64,000 bases of DNA from Wolfiporia cocos (Eukaryota > Basidiomycota > Agaricomycetes > Polyporales > Phaeolaceae): contig JACCLO010000011.1 in assembly GCA_029448655.1 (NCBI GenBank), positions 2,232,001 through 2,296,000 on the forward strand. Reading direction: 5' to 3'. Positions 20,925-34,703 of this stretch are shown here, piece by piece. Under the pieces are notes generated by a model. That model ran no database searches. It saw only the letters and a list, made by a program, of their open reading frames with translations, and had not been told where the DNA came from. The position numbers and the translations under genes were made by a program. Each line of letters begins with the position of its first letter. Position 1 is the first letter of the stretch.

Positions 20925-22117
20925 ATGCGAGTTGCTGTAGTCCAGTTTGCGCCGAAGGTATGTGCGTAGCTAGCGTACACAGGGTCGGATAGCTGAGAAA
21001 CTCCCCCCGTCCAGATAGGGCGCGTTCAGGAGAACATACACGTTGCTCAGAAACTATGCGAGAAGTGTGTGCACAAACATTCTAACGAGAAAGCTCAAAC
21101 ATGAGCTAGCCGACAGGCTCAAGCCGAAATCCGTTGACCTCGTGTGTTTACCAGAGATGATATTCACTGGTCCGTCGTTCAGGGTGCAGGGACTAGTGAC
21201 TTGAGGACATTGAACCCCACACGCAGGATATGTTTTCCCAGACGCCTCCTCTATCTCTCCATATTTGGAGGAACCTGGTGCAGGACCAACCTCTCGGTTT
21301 TGCGCTGAACTAGCTGCACGACTCCAGTGCTATGTCGCTGCCGGATACCCAGAGCGTCTTGCTACTTCAGAGCAAGAGGCCGCGACAAAGATGGCGGCCA
21401 GCGGCAAGCTCGCCAAAGTTGGCGCGAACAGTGCTGTACTGTATGGACCAGACGGTGCTCTGGTGGGTCAATACCGCAAGTCCAACCTATACGAAACCGA
21501 TATGACTTGGGCTAAAGCAGGTGTGCACCTAAATGTACTGATTGTAGACCCTGCGGGCGTAATGATGGTTCGTGGTTCAAGGTACTGAGTTCGTAACCTT
21601 CCGTCTACCGAAACCTCTGAAGACTGTTACCCTGGCAATTTGTATGGACCTCAATCCTCGGCCGGGGGCGACATGGACGCTTGAGGATGGCCCCTACGAG
21701 CTCGCAGACTATTGCAAGGCACAGAAGACTGACACCCTCATCCTCCTCAATGCATGGCTGTATCCGAGAGATAGAGATAGAGAGAATGATGAGGATGATG
21801 CAGATTGGGCTACAATCAGATACTGGGCTGCCAGACTTCGGCCCTTATGGCAGAAGCCCAGCGGGCATGAGGCAGCTAATCAGCAGTTCACATATGGAAG
21901 AGAGACACTCGTCGTGATATGCAACCGTTGTGGAACTGAGAATGGTATGTACAAACTATCGCCAGAGTCAGCGGACAAATTGATTGTCTCACCCTTCAAA
22001 GGCATCACGTTCGCCGGCTCGTCCTCTTTATTCCGTATGAGAGGAGGGTGTGGCAAGCCCGATCTACTCCATTACATGGAGCAGGACGAGGAGGACGTTG
22101 CAGTTTGGAATATTTAG
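20925..22117 (+). CDS. NTA1: Protein N-terminal Asn/Gln amidohydrolase
   Basis: Six exons (20925-20957, 21015-21064, 21117-21169, 21227-21520, 21582-21944, 22002-22117) give 302 residues. It is a carbon-nitrogen hydrolase of the nitrilase fold with the complete Glu-Lys-Cys triad: E41 in CLPEMIFTGY, K130 in QYRKSNLYETD and C164 in AICMDLNP. The pattern RKSNLYETD...WAKAG and ICMDLNP is specific to Nta1, which deamidates N-terminal Asn and Gln to Asp and Glu and so feeds the Arg/N-degron pathway. The start is MRVAVVQFAPK, the usual beginning of the fold. The last intron (57 nt, GTATGT...AAAG) is a multiple of three and has no stop, so its retention would insert 19 residues before TFAGSSS. I prefer the spliced form because family members lack that insert. 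Confidence 0.9.
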
Positions 22118-22269
22118 TATCTAGAGGACAAAGACCTCAGTATCTAGTCAAACTGGTTGTAACAGGTATAGGCTCGTGGCATCCCCTGTACAGTCTGGAT
22201 GTCGTCTACTCGATTTATGACGGTGTTGTAGCGATGAACGGCGTCCTGGGCCCCGTGATGTCTAGTCCG

Positions 22270-25200
22270 CTATGCTTTGTCTTTGCCTTTAGATTTCCGA
22301 CGTACGCTGATGCAAGTGTCCGCGACAAGGTCCATGACCTCTCTGGTGTCTGTAAGGTCATCAGCGTCATGACCGGCCTGTTTTGCAAGCTCTGATAGGA
22401 GTTTGATGGCTCGGATCTGTTGTCGAGAACGTGTTCTGTAACCATCCTGTGTGGTGCACAAACTATGCACGGAGAACTCCAATGCTCGAGATACAGTGGC
22501 CAAAACATCATTCCTGAGTCATAGCGCATACCAGTCAAGCTCGGCTAGCAGAACAAAAAAATACATACTTCAAAGACTCATCCAAGGACGTCGCATCCGC
22601 TTTCTTCCACAGTGTGACACCAGCTTGCCTGAATACCTTGTGCATTGCCTGACGGATTGAAGCAAATGCTTCATTCCGCAGAGATTGCTACTCGCGCATC
22701 ACAATTGTCAAAGCGTGATGCGGCCCGAAGTCTCGAACGCACCGGTATCTTATGCGAGAATGATGCATCCAGCTCGACATCGATAGCAGGTAGTTGCAAC
22801 GGTGAAGCTGAAAACATATGTCAATATCACACAGGTATATAGTTTCAGTAGCGTACAAGGACGATCCACGTCGTCTTCTGAATCCTCTGCATACATATCC
22901 AGAGGCTCAGCTTCCTGACGCTGCGGCGGACCCGGCGCGTTCTCCGGGTCGTCTTGTATGCCCGGTTCCGTTGGACCTGCGTCGTACACTTCCACAACAC
23001 TTTGTAATGGCTTCTTGAGGGGCGTTTGCATGATAGGTGACCTGAATGGTTTGTTGATAGTATGCTTAAGTCTCGATGCTGCAAATTATTGATTTCAGCA
23101 CAAGTATATTCTGCATGCTGATATCACGTACACATGCCCAAAATGGGCGGTTGAGTCGTCTTCTTCCTCTTTGTGTTGCTATATAGACTTTCATCAGCGC
23201 CGAATGTGCAAGAACTTCGTTTTACTGGCTCGGCGTTGAAGGAAGTGCCCGAGCTGTTGCCCTCTTTGGAGAGAGCAATAGTAGAAGAACGAGTAAGGCC
23301 ATCGTCTTCATCACCATCCCTCATGTTTCTCCTCCAGACGTCGCGTCGCATCGATTTCGTAACTATTTCTCGGTTAGGATGGGTACTCCGCGCTACACAT
23401 CATGGAATACAGCCGTGGGTGCTCACCTGTGTTCTCATCGACCCGGCCTTGCTGAAGGAGCGTAAAAGACTGAGAGGCGATGTAGTCGTCTGAAGAGAGC
23501 TCAAGCTTTCGGTTTCTCGTTTTCTCTGGATTCTTGCAGACCTTGGAAGTAGGGTCAGTCAAAGAAAAAGCGCCTTGCACACTCCATACATCACACATCT
23601 CGTTGCAATAACTCATCAACACACCAGGCTTGCCAATATCGATAATCTCGCCGAAATACCTACAGATGGTCTGTATACATGGGTTTTGGTGGATGATTGT
23701 AGAAGCATGACGAATGCCACCTACGACATGCCTGCAGACATTGACATTTTCTGCAAAATTAATCAACTGCAGTTATAAACATCGTATAAGTGTTGACTGT
23801 GCAGGGGACTGGTGTGATTGATACTCACGGCCGTCAGACTGTCTGTAGCTCTTTGGCTAGGCATGGGCTCATCCATAGATTCCGCGCGAACGATGCGTTT
23901 GTTATGCGACTCAGTCACCAGCTTCCGAGCTCTGAAAGCGTCCTCCCTGGCTGAGACACGCATAATGTGTATTTCGACAGTAAGGGGATATACTACAGCA
24001 CTCACAATAGAAGAGAACACATTTGCATGGCTGCCATCGATCTGATCAGATTCGCGTCCTAAGAATCTAGAGAGAAAAGACCCACAAATCCATCGCGTCC
24101 TCCCCGTCCTTATCAAATAGTTCAATACGCAATATTCAGAGCAGAGCTTTACAATACCTGTTTCCTGATAATACCCTTTGCGGAAGGTTAAAAATATTCT
24201 GACGATCTGACAAATTGACAAACCTTCGAGACTTGTCGGCAAGTCATAATGTAAGACGTATCTGGGAGCGCCTTAAGTCGTAGCCGTTGAAATACGCGAA
24301 TAATCTGCATACCGGACATCAGCCTTGTCAATCCCCATACCGAAAGCGATAGTCGCGCAGACCTGTCGACAAGATCAGTCAGCATATGTGACAGCAATCC
24401 AAATGGAACTCCAATGTCGCCCACAACATTGACGCCCCCCTCTCCATCACCCCCACGTTCCCACTCTTCCAGCGTTTTGTTGAGCATGGCTGGCCTGCAT
24501 CTCAATGTAATTTTACTGTGATATATAGGAACCAGGGAACGCACTTGATTCCTCGATGGTATGGTCGTGCGCTTAACCCCTTCCCCCGGAGGTATGCTGC
24601 GAGCTCATCGCATCGAGCACGACTCCTACAATAAACAATCCCTGATGATGGGCGGCCCCTTCGCCTATCCAGTGAGCTGATGTACTCGAATACATCCGCC
24701 ATATGCGCGTCCGGAGCCGGAGAAGACAGGTACCGAACCTGCGTCACATGTGATTAGCAAAATTAAATCGACCCGACACGATTGCGGAAGCTTACTTCAT
24801 AGAAGAGATTTACTCTATTGAATGGATGCACGGCCTTGAAAAGACGTTCTCGCGACATCTTCAGGCTCCGAATTATATCTTCTTGGACGCTTCCAGCCTC
24901 TACCTATCAGTACGTTTTAAAAACCACGCTCATATTCAGGAACTCACACGGGAGTGGCGGTCGCTGTAAGAGCCATGATCGGAACATCAGGGTATTTATC
25001 CCTAAACGAGCCAAGACGTCTGTATTCTGCCCTGAAGTCATGGCCCCATTCCTGTATTTCCCAATGTCAACCTTCACAGCATATGGGTCCTGACAGAAAG
25101 AATGAAGAGCACCTACCGATATACAATGTGCCTAGGCGATGGTCAATCATATACATAGAGGATAGAAGTAATCAGCATGGGAACGATTTACCTCGTCAAC

Positions 25201-26232
25201 CACCAAACGGTTGAGTCTACAATGCGCATACGTAGCCGCCAGAAGTCTGTTGAACTCCGCGGTACAAAACTTCTCTGGGCTCACTGGTTGGAAGGTGCCT
25301 TGAGTCAATGCAATGTCCTGAGCATAAATATTCTGACCGTAGAGTAGTCGGGTCAATGGTCGGCTTGAGTACAAGTCCTGAATAATCTGCGGCCATGAGA
25401 TAGCATAAGACTCAACTCTCATTTGATGAGTAGAAGCAGTGACAATATACCTCTTCTTTCTCGTGCAGGGGTGTCTCGGAGGTCATCGCGACTACAGTGG
25501 CATCAACGCTGCGTAGTCTAGCAACCTCTGAGGCAGAGTAAGTGGGACAAGCAGCGATGAAACGAAGGAGTCTTACGATTCTTCATCAACGCTGTACGTA
25601 CCGTCAGCACCGGCGTTGGATTACAATCCTTTGATAGTTATACATACCCAAAAGCGGAGAAACGACAACCGTTACTCCATTCTGACAAATGGATGTGTAA
25701 GCACTAGGATGTAATTGAGAAACGAGATACAAACACTCTCCGCTATCGCAGGAATTTGGAAGCAGAGACTCTGCTTCCAATCAGCGTCTGCTTCTCCAAG
25801 GGCGCATACATCCACGAACCTTGCCCATGCCAGTGGGTGCAAGGACAAATACGTCGGCACCTGATAAGCTGTTTCAGTCCCGTCTCAGGATATATATCAC
25901 TATATTTCATCATACCTCCAACAGCAGCACCTACTATTTCTCTCTGCTTTCCTCTGTACCCCGTGTGGCCGAATGCTACGCAGAGTGGGTGAGACGAGGG
26001 CGAGTGAGTGATAGCTCAACGCGTACTATTTGTGAGTACTCTGTGCAAAACCACAATGTGAGTTTCCTACCACACGGATGATGTACTCAACGCACTTCCA
26101 GCATCTCTCGATCAAATTGTGATTTCCTTGCAACGCACTTGATTCTTCGAATCCTGCCTCTGATAAAGACCGGGGGAGATCAGGGTCATCCCGCAAATCT
26201 GCTGATTCTGAGTCATCAAAGTAGTCTGACAT
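22270..26232 (-). CDS. RecQ-family ATP-dependent DNA helicase
   Basis: A 28-exon model from ATG at 26232 to TAG at 22270 closes at 823 residues. Helicase motifs in order: [14 protein letters not shown] (motif 0), [10 protein letters not shown] (Walker A, about residue 93), VVVSPLLALMKNQ, VSPEKF, LVVDEAHCISEWGHDFR (Walker B plus aromatic-rich loop, about 195), [63 protein letters not shown] and CVLFYSRED. The RecQ zinc-binding module follows: CRH, ICRYFGE and [14 protein letters not shown]. RecQ enzymes unwind forks and recombination intermediates 3'-5' in the nucleus. The N-terminus is short and the roughly 290-residue C-terminal part (acidic [11 protein letters not shown] patch, basic KGKDKA end) has no recognisable HRDC, so I do not assign it to Sgs1/BLM. 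Several exons are only 15-25 nt. Confidence 0.9.
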
Positions 26233-27009
26233 TCCTGAGCATGCAAGACACAATCGCGTTTGGTGGCAGAACGCGACGCGAAAGGCGAGTGCACGCGCTC
26301 ACGTGCTCACATTCGCCTTGTGGCGCGCAACGTCGGGCGTCTAGACATGCCAGCCGAACTACAGTGGTTCGCTTACCCCCTCCCCGCCACAACATGTCCC
26401 TCGCGACGGAATCGATCGTAGCAATTCTCGAAGTTGAAGATGTACTAATACTTTTGAATTGAAACCGCACAGATGAGCCACCGTTCCTGACTGGTCACTT
26501 AGCCTCCACACGATTGTTTTTCGGAGGCAGATGTTCCGAACAGACGAGCCGCAACCGTATGGCAGATGGGAACACTATAACAACCCTTTCCATCAGCGCA
26601 GCTATCCACAAGAACACAGGCTGGGGGAATTGAAATTGACACATTGTGTACCCAACGCGCGCTCCATTGCCAAACATGGTGATGCTGTTCTGCGGCGCAA
26701 TGATGTCGCACTCTTCTCTGTCCATATCGCTGTTCTAGGGCATCAATAAATGATGCATTCGCTGATGAAGATGCACCGAAATCCCTATTGGACCAGCAAG
26801 GACAGATAACTCGGTTACCTCCGTCGCTGTGTTGCTTATTTGGGTCACGATTCCACACGCATATGGCGCGAGCTCATCAGGGTAACAGCACAGACGTGGA
26901 TCCGTACCGCTTCTCATTATGATGTCTGCCTTCCACCAAGCCATAAGGACTCGGTGGCCGTTTGACTCGAGCGCCGTCTCGTCCACAGCCCAATCGCTCA
27001 CTGACTGTC
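26233..27009. promoter_or_regulatory. Divergent region, RecQ / seven-helix gene
   Basis: 777 bp between start codons. Minus-strand ORFs at 26495-26725 and 26735-27001 have some hydrophobic runs but no motif or splice support. I treat the region as promoters with possible gene debris. Confidence 0.35.
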
Positions 27010-28374
27010 ATGGCCATCGAAGATATCTCTCTTGATAGAGCTTACTTAGCCGCAATATGGTTGGAGACGCTCTTCTATGGTGAGTTGGATCTATGACCGA
27101 TGGGTAAGCGATCGTAGATTGCTGATCACGAACTCCGGATGTCTATGCAGGCATGAACATCGTGCTCTTCTTCTCATGCCTGTTCGTACTCACCATCCGC
27201 CGGCGAACACCGCGCGTCAACAAGGCGCTTGTGGGCATTGCAGTATTGATGTTCTGCTTCTCGACGTGCCATGTATTCTTGGGCTTCTATCGCCTCATTA
27301 TGGGCTTCATTGTGCTGCGTAATCAGCCTGGTGGTCCTGCGGCATTTTTCTCAGACGTATCCATTCCCGCGAATGTTGCAAAGGTGGGGTTGCATACCGT
27401 CAACGTGAGTAGTAACGCTGTCCTTGATAATTGCCTACCTCATCTTAATTGTAGTCGATCGTCGGCGACAGCGTCGTGGTATGTTCCGCATAGTGGTAAT
27501 GCATCCTAGTCTCTGATAGATGCGCAGGTGTGGCGATGTTTCCTTGTATGGGGTAGAGATTGGAAGATGTGCGCAGCTCCGATCGCCTTGGTCGTAGGCT
27601 CGGCAAGTAGGTGATCTTGTATGTCCCCAGTTGAAGTATGTTGACTAGTGGGATAGTCTGCGGGTTTGGACAAACCTTTTACTTCGCGCGCGGACAGCAA
27701 TACCACAGTGCGTTTGCACACCCGCTTGTCATGTGGAACGGCTCCCTCTTCAGCCTATCGCTCGCCACAAATATGGTGGTTACCGGATTGGTTGCTCTTC
27801 GCGTATGGTAAATGATCAGCGATGCGTGGCTCTCAGAAGATAATATAACAGCGTGTTAGGTACATCCTGCGCTTAAGCGGGGGGACAGCTGGCTTCCGCT
27901 ACTGGAGAATCCTCGTAATCATCGTCGAATCCGGGATGATATACTCGGTCGCTCTCATCTGCGAGGTGACGCTATATTTCCTAGGCCTCAACTCCTTCTA
28001 TATCGTATATGATCCAATCGGGCAATTGACAGTGAGTTGTTCATTCTATAATCGGTGATATATCTAACATTTGGACGAAGGGAATCGTTCCCACGATGAT
28101 CCTCGTTTTGGCCGGCTTGGAGCTCACGACCAACGACGTTCACTCACGGATGACTCGTAGTCAGCTCAGCCGACCCATGGATTTCCGTGCAGGAGCGATA
28201 CCTACTACTGACGATACCCATACAATGCCTCTCGATATCATGCAGTTCTCGAGCATGTTGTCCTATCGGGAGAGAAAATCGGTGCTCCAATCATTCCCCT
28301 TCAATCAAAGCGACGACGAGCGATCCCAAACTAAAAGCGACCGGCCAGCTGCAAACACAGATTTGGACGTGTAA
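27010..28374 (+). CDS. Orphan seven-helix membrane protein
   Basis: Seven exons (27010-27079, 27151-27404, 27455-27478, 27528-27606, 27657-27807, 27860-28031, 28081-28374) give 347 residues. The N-terminus MAIEDISLDRAYLAAIWLE, followed by about seven hydrophobic segments (MNIVLFFSCLFVL, GIAVLMFCFSTCHVFLGFY, SIVGDSVVVWRCFLVWGRDW and IIVESGMIYSVALICEVTLYF among them), is the course of a mushroom-expanded orphan family often annotated only as membrane protein. The conserved VWR..VW....W after helix 3 recalls receptor-like proteins, but I see no STE3 or class-A signature. The C-terminal 90 residues are hydrophilic, Ser/Asp-rich and probably cytosolic. Function unknown. Confidence 0.82.
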
Positions 28375-30301
28375 AGACAGCCGAGGAGGACATCTAACTA
28401 TGATAGCACGACAATCTAGTTGTATTAATATACTCCAAATATAAAGCTTAAAGGACGATGGAGCGCCTGCTGGCGCTAATAACTTGAAGCTCGGCGTTAT
28501 GTCGAGCGCCATGAGCACAATCGCCGCTTCGGAGCGCGGCGTTACATACGTGCGAACACTCGTAAATGCGCTCTCGCAATTCGCATGCACGAGCAGGGCG
28601 CGATGAGAATCGGTCGACTCCGACGAGACACGGACATTGTCGCAGCTGTGTGCCTGGACAGATCGGCGGCCATAATTTAACACGCTCCCGGGAGAGCTTC
28701 GCTGAGATGCGTTGCAGCCAAGATCTCGCTGAATTACACACCAGCAGAGACGGGCGGAGACGGCAAGCTACGCGGCTTGCACGCATGCTTAGGCGCGGGT
28801 AGGTCTGGGCCAGCAGGCGCAACAGTATGGTCCGGTAGGCGGCTGGCTCCAATGTCTTATTGCAACGTAGAGCTTAGCACCATTGCCAGCGATCCAGACA
28901 GACATTTATACTGCAGCCGAGAACGCCCCACAAGTCTGAATTAGAGACTACAGCGAGCAGTCGGACGCTGATCGGCGAATTCAACAAAGGTGGGCGCCGT
29001 AAGCGAATATCAAGACGCCTTGTACCGTTTACTATCGCGATACTTGAAGGAGCGATTTGCGCGTTTGCGCGCACGACGAGGGCGTCCCTGTCACTTCTGC
29101 GATGAAGCATTGGCGGATCTTCCCCGCAGTGAGACCGAAGTGTAGACCTCTGAGGTAACTTGACATACAACAGTATGACTCATAATTCCAATTCCACAAG
29201 ACACAAGACGCTCTGTCACATGTGCTGCATGATGACCGGGTGAGGTTACTAGCTCAAATACAAAAGAAAACGATTCAGCCGCGGAGGCATGCGCTAGAAT
29301 CCTGCTGAGTAGTCCACTATATTTCTGCACAGCATACTTAATTATGCAGAACCCAGGGTGGAACGGACGCTGGAACTAGCCTTCACAGACCTCAGTAGCG
29401 CGCAGGGGAGCTAGCCACGTAGCTCACCTACTCACCTCCCTCCAGAATGCCTCGAAGCCGCAAACAGACACCGTCAGTTCCATGGTTCCGTCCACATGCT
29501 CCTCGAAATGGCTACAACATCTGTCATGTTCGGCAAGGCTGCCCATTGCCCGCTGCGCACCAAGTGGTCCAGATAACGTACTATGGGCCCGGGCCAGGCA
29601 AGCCGCAGCGAGGAGCATCCGGTGCGATGAGAGCGACCATTCCGATTGGCCGTAACGCACTATCGCCTCCCCTTCATTGAACAATCAGGGGGGTCTGCCG
29701 CACGAGTATCCCAACGGCTGGGCTTCGTGGGCTCGCAATTTTCTCAGGGCGGTCAGATGGCGGGCCCTCCGTGACATGCGAGTAATTGCACTTACCGCTG
29801 GTTGGGTGAGTCCAGAGCCCCATGATCGTACTCGAGGCTCCTAGAAGTTCGATGACATGATGAGTGACCTTCGTCCAGGAGGAGCTATCGGTGGATGTAT
29901 GACTCACCGAGTGTCGTTGCATTTGCTCCAAGCGCAATTGGCTTACAGCAGACGGGCGATCCAGCACAGAATAAAGAACGAGATTTCCTCATGAGTTGAT
30001 GAATTATGTACACTTCAATCCAAAGCAAAGGCGAAAAAAGAGAAGCACACGCAAGAACACGGGACAAGACTGTAGGCATAGTGAAAACACTAACCGACCG
30101 TAGAGGTGGAAGTGCGACAGCATACGATAGCGTCAGAGACCAGGGACAGAGCATCTAATCAACAGACTCGCGAATTCGCAGTTTATAGCAAAATAAAACG
30201 CTCCAGCGAAAGATAGCATGCTATGAGACACTACTTGTAGCCACAATGCAGCACACGATGTGCCAGACCATTCAAAGATCTCGGACGGCGTAGGAATTTA
30301 G
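28375..30301 (+). other. Intergenic region without supported gene
   Basis: About 1.9 kb. Minus ORFs at 28291-28683 and 28874-29170 share a loose pattern (R-A-L-V-V/H-A-N) but neither has a known motif or splice structure. I see no gene I can defend. Confidence 0.35.
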
Positions 30302-31850
30302 CTACTTTGAGGATCGAGGAGTAGGCGCGATGAGCGTCGGAGGGGATGGCTGGGTGATCGTAGGCGACGGTCGAGTAGTCGTAGGCGCAGTGGGCGAAGT
30401 GGGGGAAATCCGGCTGGACGTGGACGCGGTTGTCGAAGTAGGAGATGGCCGAGTGGTCGTGGGCGAACCCGAACCTGTGCTCGATGGGCGCAGAATGACC
30501 ATAAGTCCGTCTGAATGTGCGGAGAAAATTGCGTCGACAATGAGCTCCTGGCCAGTGTTGGGCCCGCGACGGGGAGCGCGAGTGCTAGTGGGACTGTGTG
30601 ACGACTTGTGCGACCTGTGATGCTCGCGGTTCGTCGAACCAGTGTTATGCCGCTGACGTGCAGGCACAGGCTCCGGAGAGCGCATGCTTTGATAAAGTCA
30701 GCGACCTGCCAATGCTATGGATACCGGGCGGTGATTTGCCCACCTTGAGTCTCTACCTTCGACGCAGATGTTAAACTTGCCGAAACCAAATCCACCGTCG
30801 CTCGGTTGGCCGCGCTCATTTACGCCCCAGCCTTTGATCACGTCAATCCAGCTTCTGACGGTTTCCTCGTCCTTGCGCATCACAAAGTCGAAGAAGCTTC
30901 GACCCATGACACGTGTAGTGGAGAGGAGACTGTCGTTGGAGCAATACAAAATGGGGCAGTTGACAGAGAACCGATCCAGGATGAGCGCAGTGCGGACACT
31001 TTGCTCCGGGAGTGGGTCGAAGTGAGGGGGACCCTCCTCAGTCTCGGGTGTGGCGGGCCTGCTGTCATCAGAGGTTGAATCTAGTGATGGTAGGTTGCGC
31101 AGCCCACTTGGAATGGGGCAGGGAGGCATTGGGTTGGGATCGTTCCATCGCTGCACAAGGCGGATCGATGAGCAAGGGAAGGTCGTGAGATATGTCAACG
31201 ATAACCTCACCCGAAATTCGAAGTCTTTGGCATATGGTGTGATAATTCGCACCTCCTGCGCGGTAGACGCGTTGTGCATCGCTTTGGGGCCCGGAGATGC
31301 AAAGGACACACTTCCAACCAGCACATTCTGACATACGGTACGGGACTGGTGGGCATGAGTGGTTGCCACTCGAACCCTTGGCGGCGACACCTACGATAGC
31401 ACACAAGATATAGCCTCTGTGCGGCAGCTTGTGCCTCATGCGCAAATATGCAAGGACAGCAGCCCGATCCTGCGTGATGGTGGAATAATGCATTGCCTTT
31501 ACCTGCGTGAACTCATCGGGATGTACGAGATTCAAAGAAGGAGTCCCGATGAGCTCATGAGGTTCAAACCCTGATGTGGGTCAACAAATCCGATCAACGG
31601 ACAGAGAGCGGGGATCTGGCCCACCGAGGAGGTCATAGACTGATTCTGAGCAGTAGAGCCATCGGGCCTGTGCGAGGACAAAATTCAGCCAGCGGCCAAG
31701 AGACGGGCGCCAGTGGCAGAGCGCTTCTTACATTTTCTGTGAAATCGACGATTCCGACTGTGCGGATCACGGGCAAGATTAGCAGAGGACAGGATGGCAG
31801 AAGAGCGCGGATGACATACTGAAGGAGACACAGGGGGTGCTGGAGTCCAT
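30302..31850 (-). CDS. PAS-domain protein
   Basis: Seven exons (31850-31820, 31757-31732, 31667-31625, 31570-31395, 31345-31211, 31150-30744, 30686-30302) give 400 residues. A PAS fold is clear at the N-terminus: SFIGIVDFTENARWLYCSES, then VYDLLGFEPHELIGTPSLNL, then LVHPDEFTQV and RGYILCAIS. A second PAS-like part follows with ILYCSND, MGRSFFDFVMRKDEE and a final DAIFSAHSDGLMVIL. PAS domains sense light, redox or small ligands, or pair proteins. The LOV cysteine motif (GRNCRFLQ) is absent and there is no GATA finger, so it is neither WC-1 nor WC-2 as usually built. It may be a PAS partner in signalling or transcription. The C-terminus is a Pro/Ser/Thr repeat with TTRPSPT. Divergent from TRM61. 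Confidence 0.85.
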
Positions 31851-32608
31851 TGTGGTGGCCTTGCGCCGTTGTACGGACGGACAGAGTGGTGGCAGGAAGA
31901 GAGAAGTCGGCGACGGCTGGTGGAGATAAGTCGTGTATTTCTAGAAGCGTAAGCTGATGTTCCGTACAAGGAAACAGAAAACCATGCTAACAGCAATATG
32001 CTCGGGATATATGTCCGCGTTTGCTCAGGAGGAACGTCGGATCAGGCAGAGGCAGGCAGGCAGTCCGGGCTCGCGGGGGGCAGAACGCAGGCCACGGCGG
32101 CGGCTGGCGACGGGCTAATAACCGGAATCGCATCACTGGAATAATTTGTTGAGCACGGAACATCCCATTCAGACGCAGGGATATCCAGCGGACGTCAAGG
32201 CGCTGACTGGAACCTGATCCCGGTCGCCGCCTTCGCGTACCGCTTGCACATGCCGCGTTCGTTCTCCTGGTATTGCTCCCTGGGCCTGACCTCCGTGTGG
32301 AGGACGCCCGGATGATACACGAGCCTGGCTGAGAAAGCTGGCGGCCATTATGCAGTCGAAGCAGCACCGTCCCAGACCACTGGGTGGGACAGGCGCCCCA
32401 GCGTTTAGATCCCCCGTGTCCCTCGTATCTCGCGCTTGGCTCGGTTCTCACACACACGCAATTGAGCCGCCATCCGAGATTTCAAAGTCCACCAGATTGC
32501 ATTCCCCAGGCTCGCGTGCAGACCGACGCATCGCTACCAACCGTCCCACACAACGATATCCTCCACAGCTGAGACACAGATCTCAGCCCAGCCCTGTGCG
32601 ACGCCGAA
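31851..32608. promoter_or_regulatory. Divergent promoter region, PAS gene / TRM61
   Basis: 758 bp. GC-rich, with overlapping chance ORFs on both strands (31987-32457 minus, 32350-32760 plus). I found no start codon that joins either neighbour in frame. Confidence 0.4.
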
Positions 32609-34681
<2,073 letters not shown>

Positions 34682-34703
34682 CGATGTGATTACTACGCGA
34701 AGG

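Noticed and set aside
26495..27001. Minus-strand ORFs with hydrophobic runs upstream of RecQ
   Set aside because: No frame joins RecQ exon 1, and no motif is recognised; promoter region is the simpler reading.
28291..29170. Two minus ORFs with similar RALLVHAN / DALVVRAN pieces, considered as a duplicated gene
   Set aside because: The likeness is limited to a few residues, with no domain, no splice structure and low coding character.
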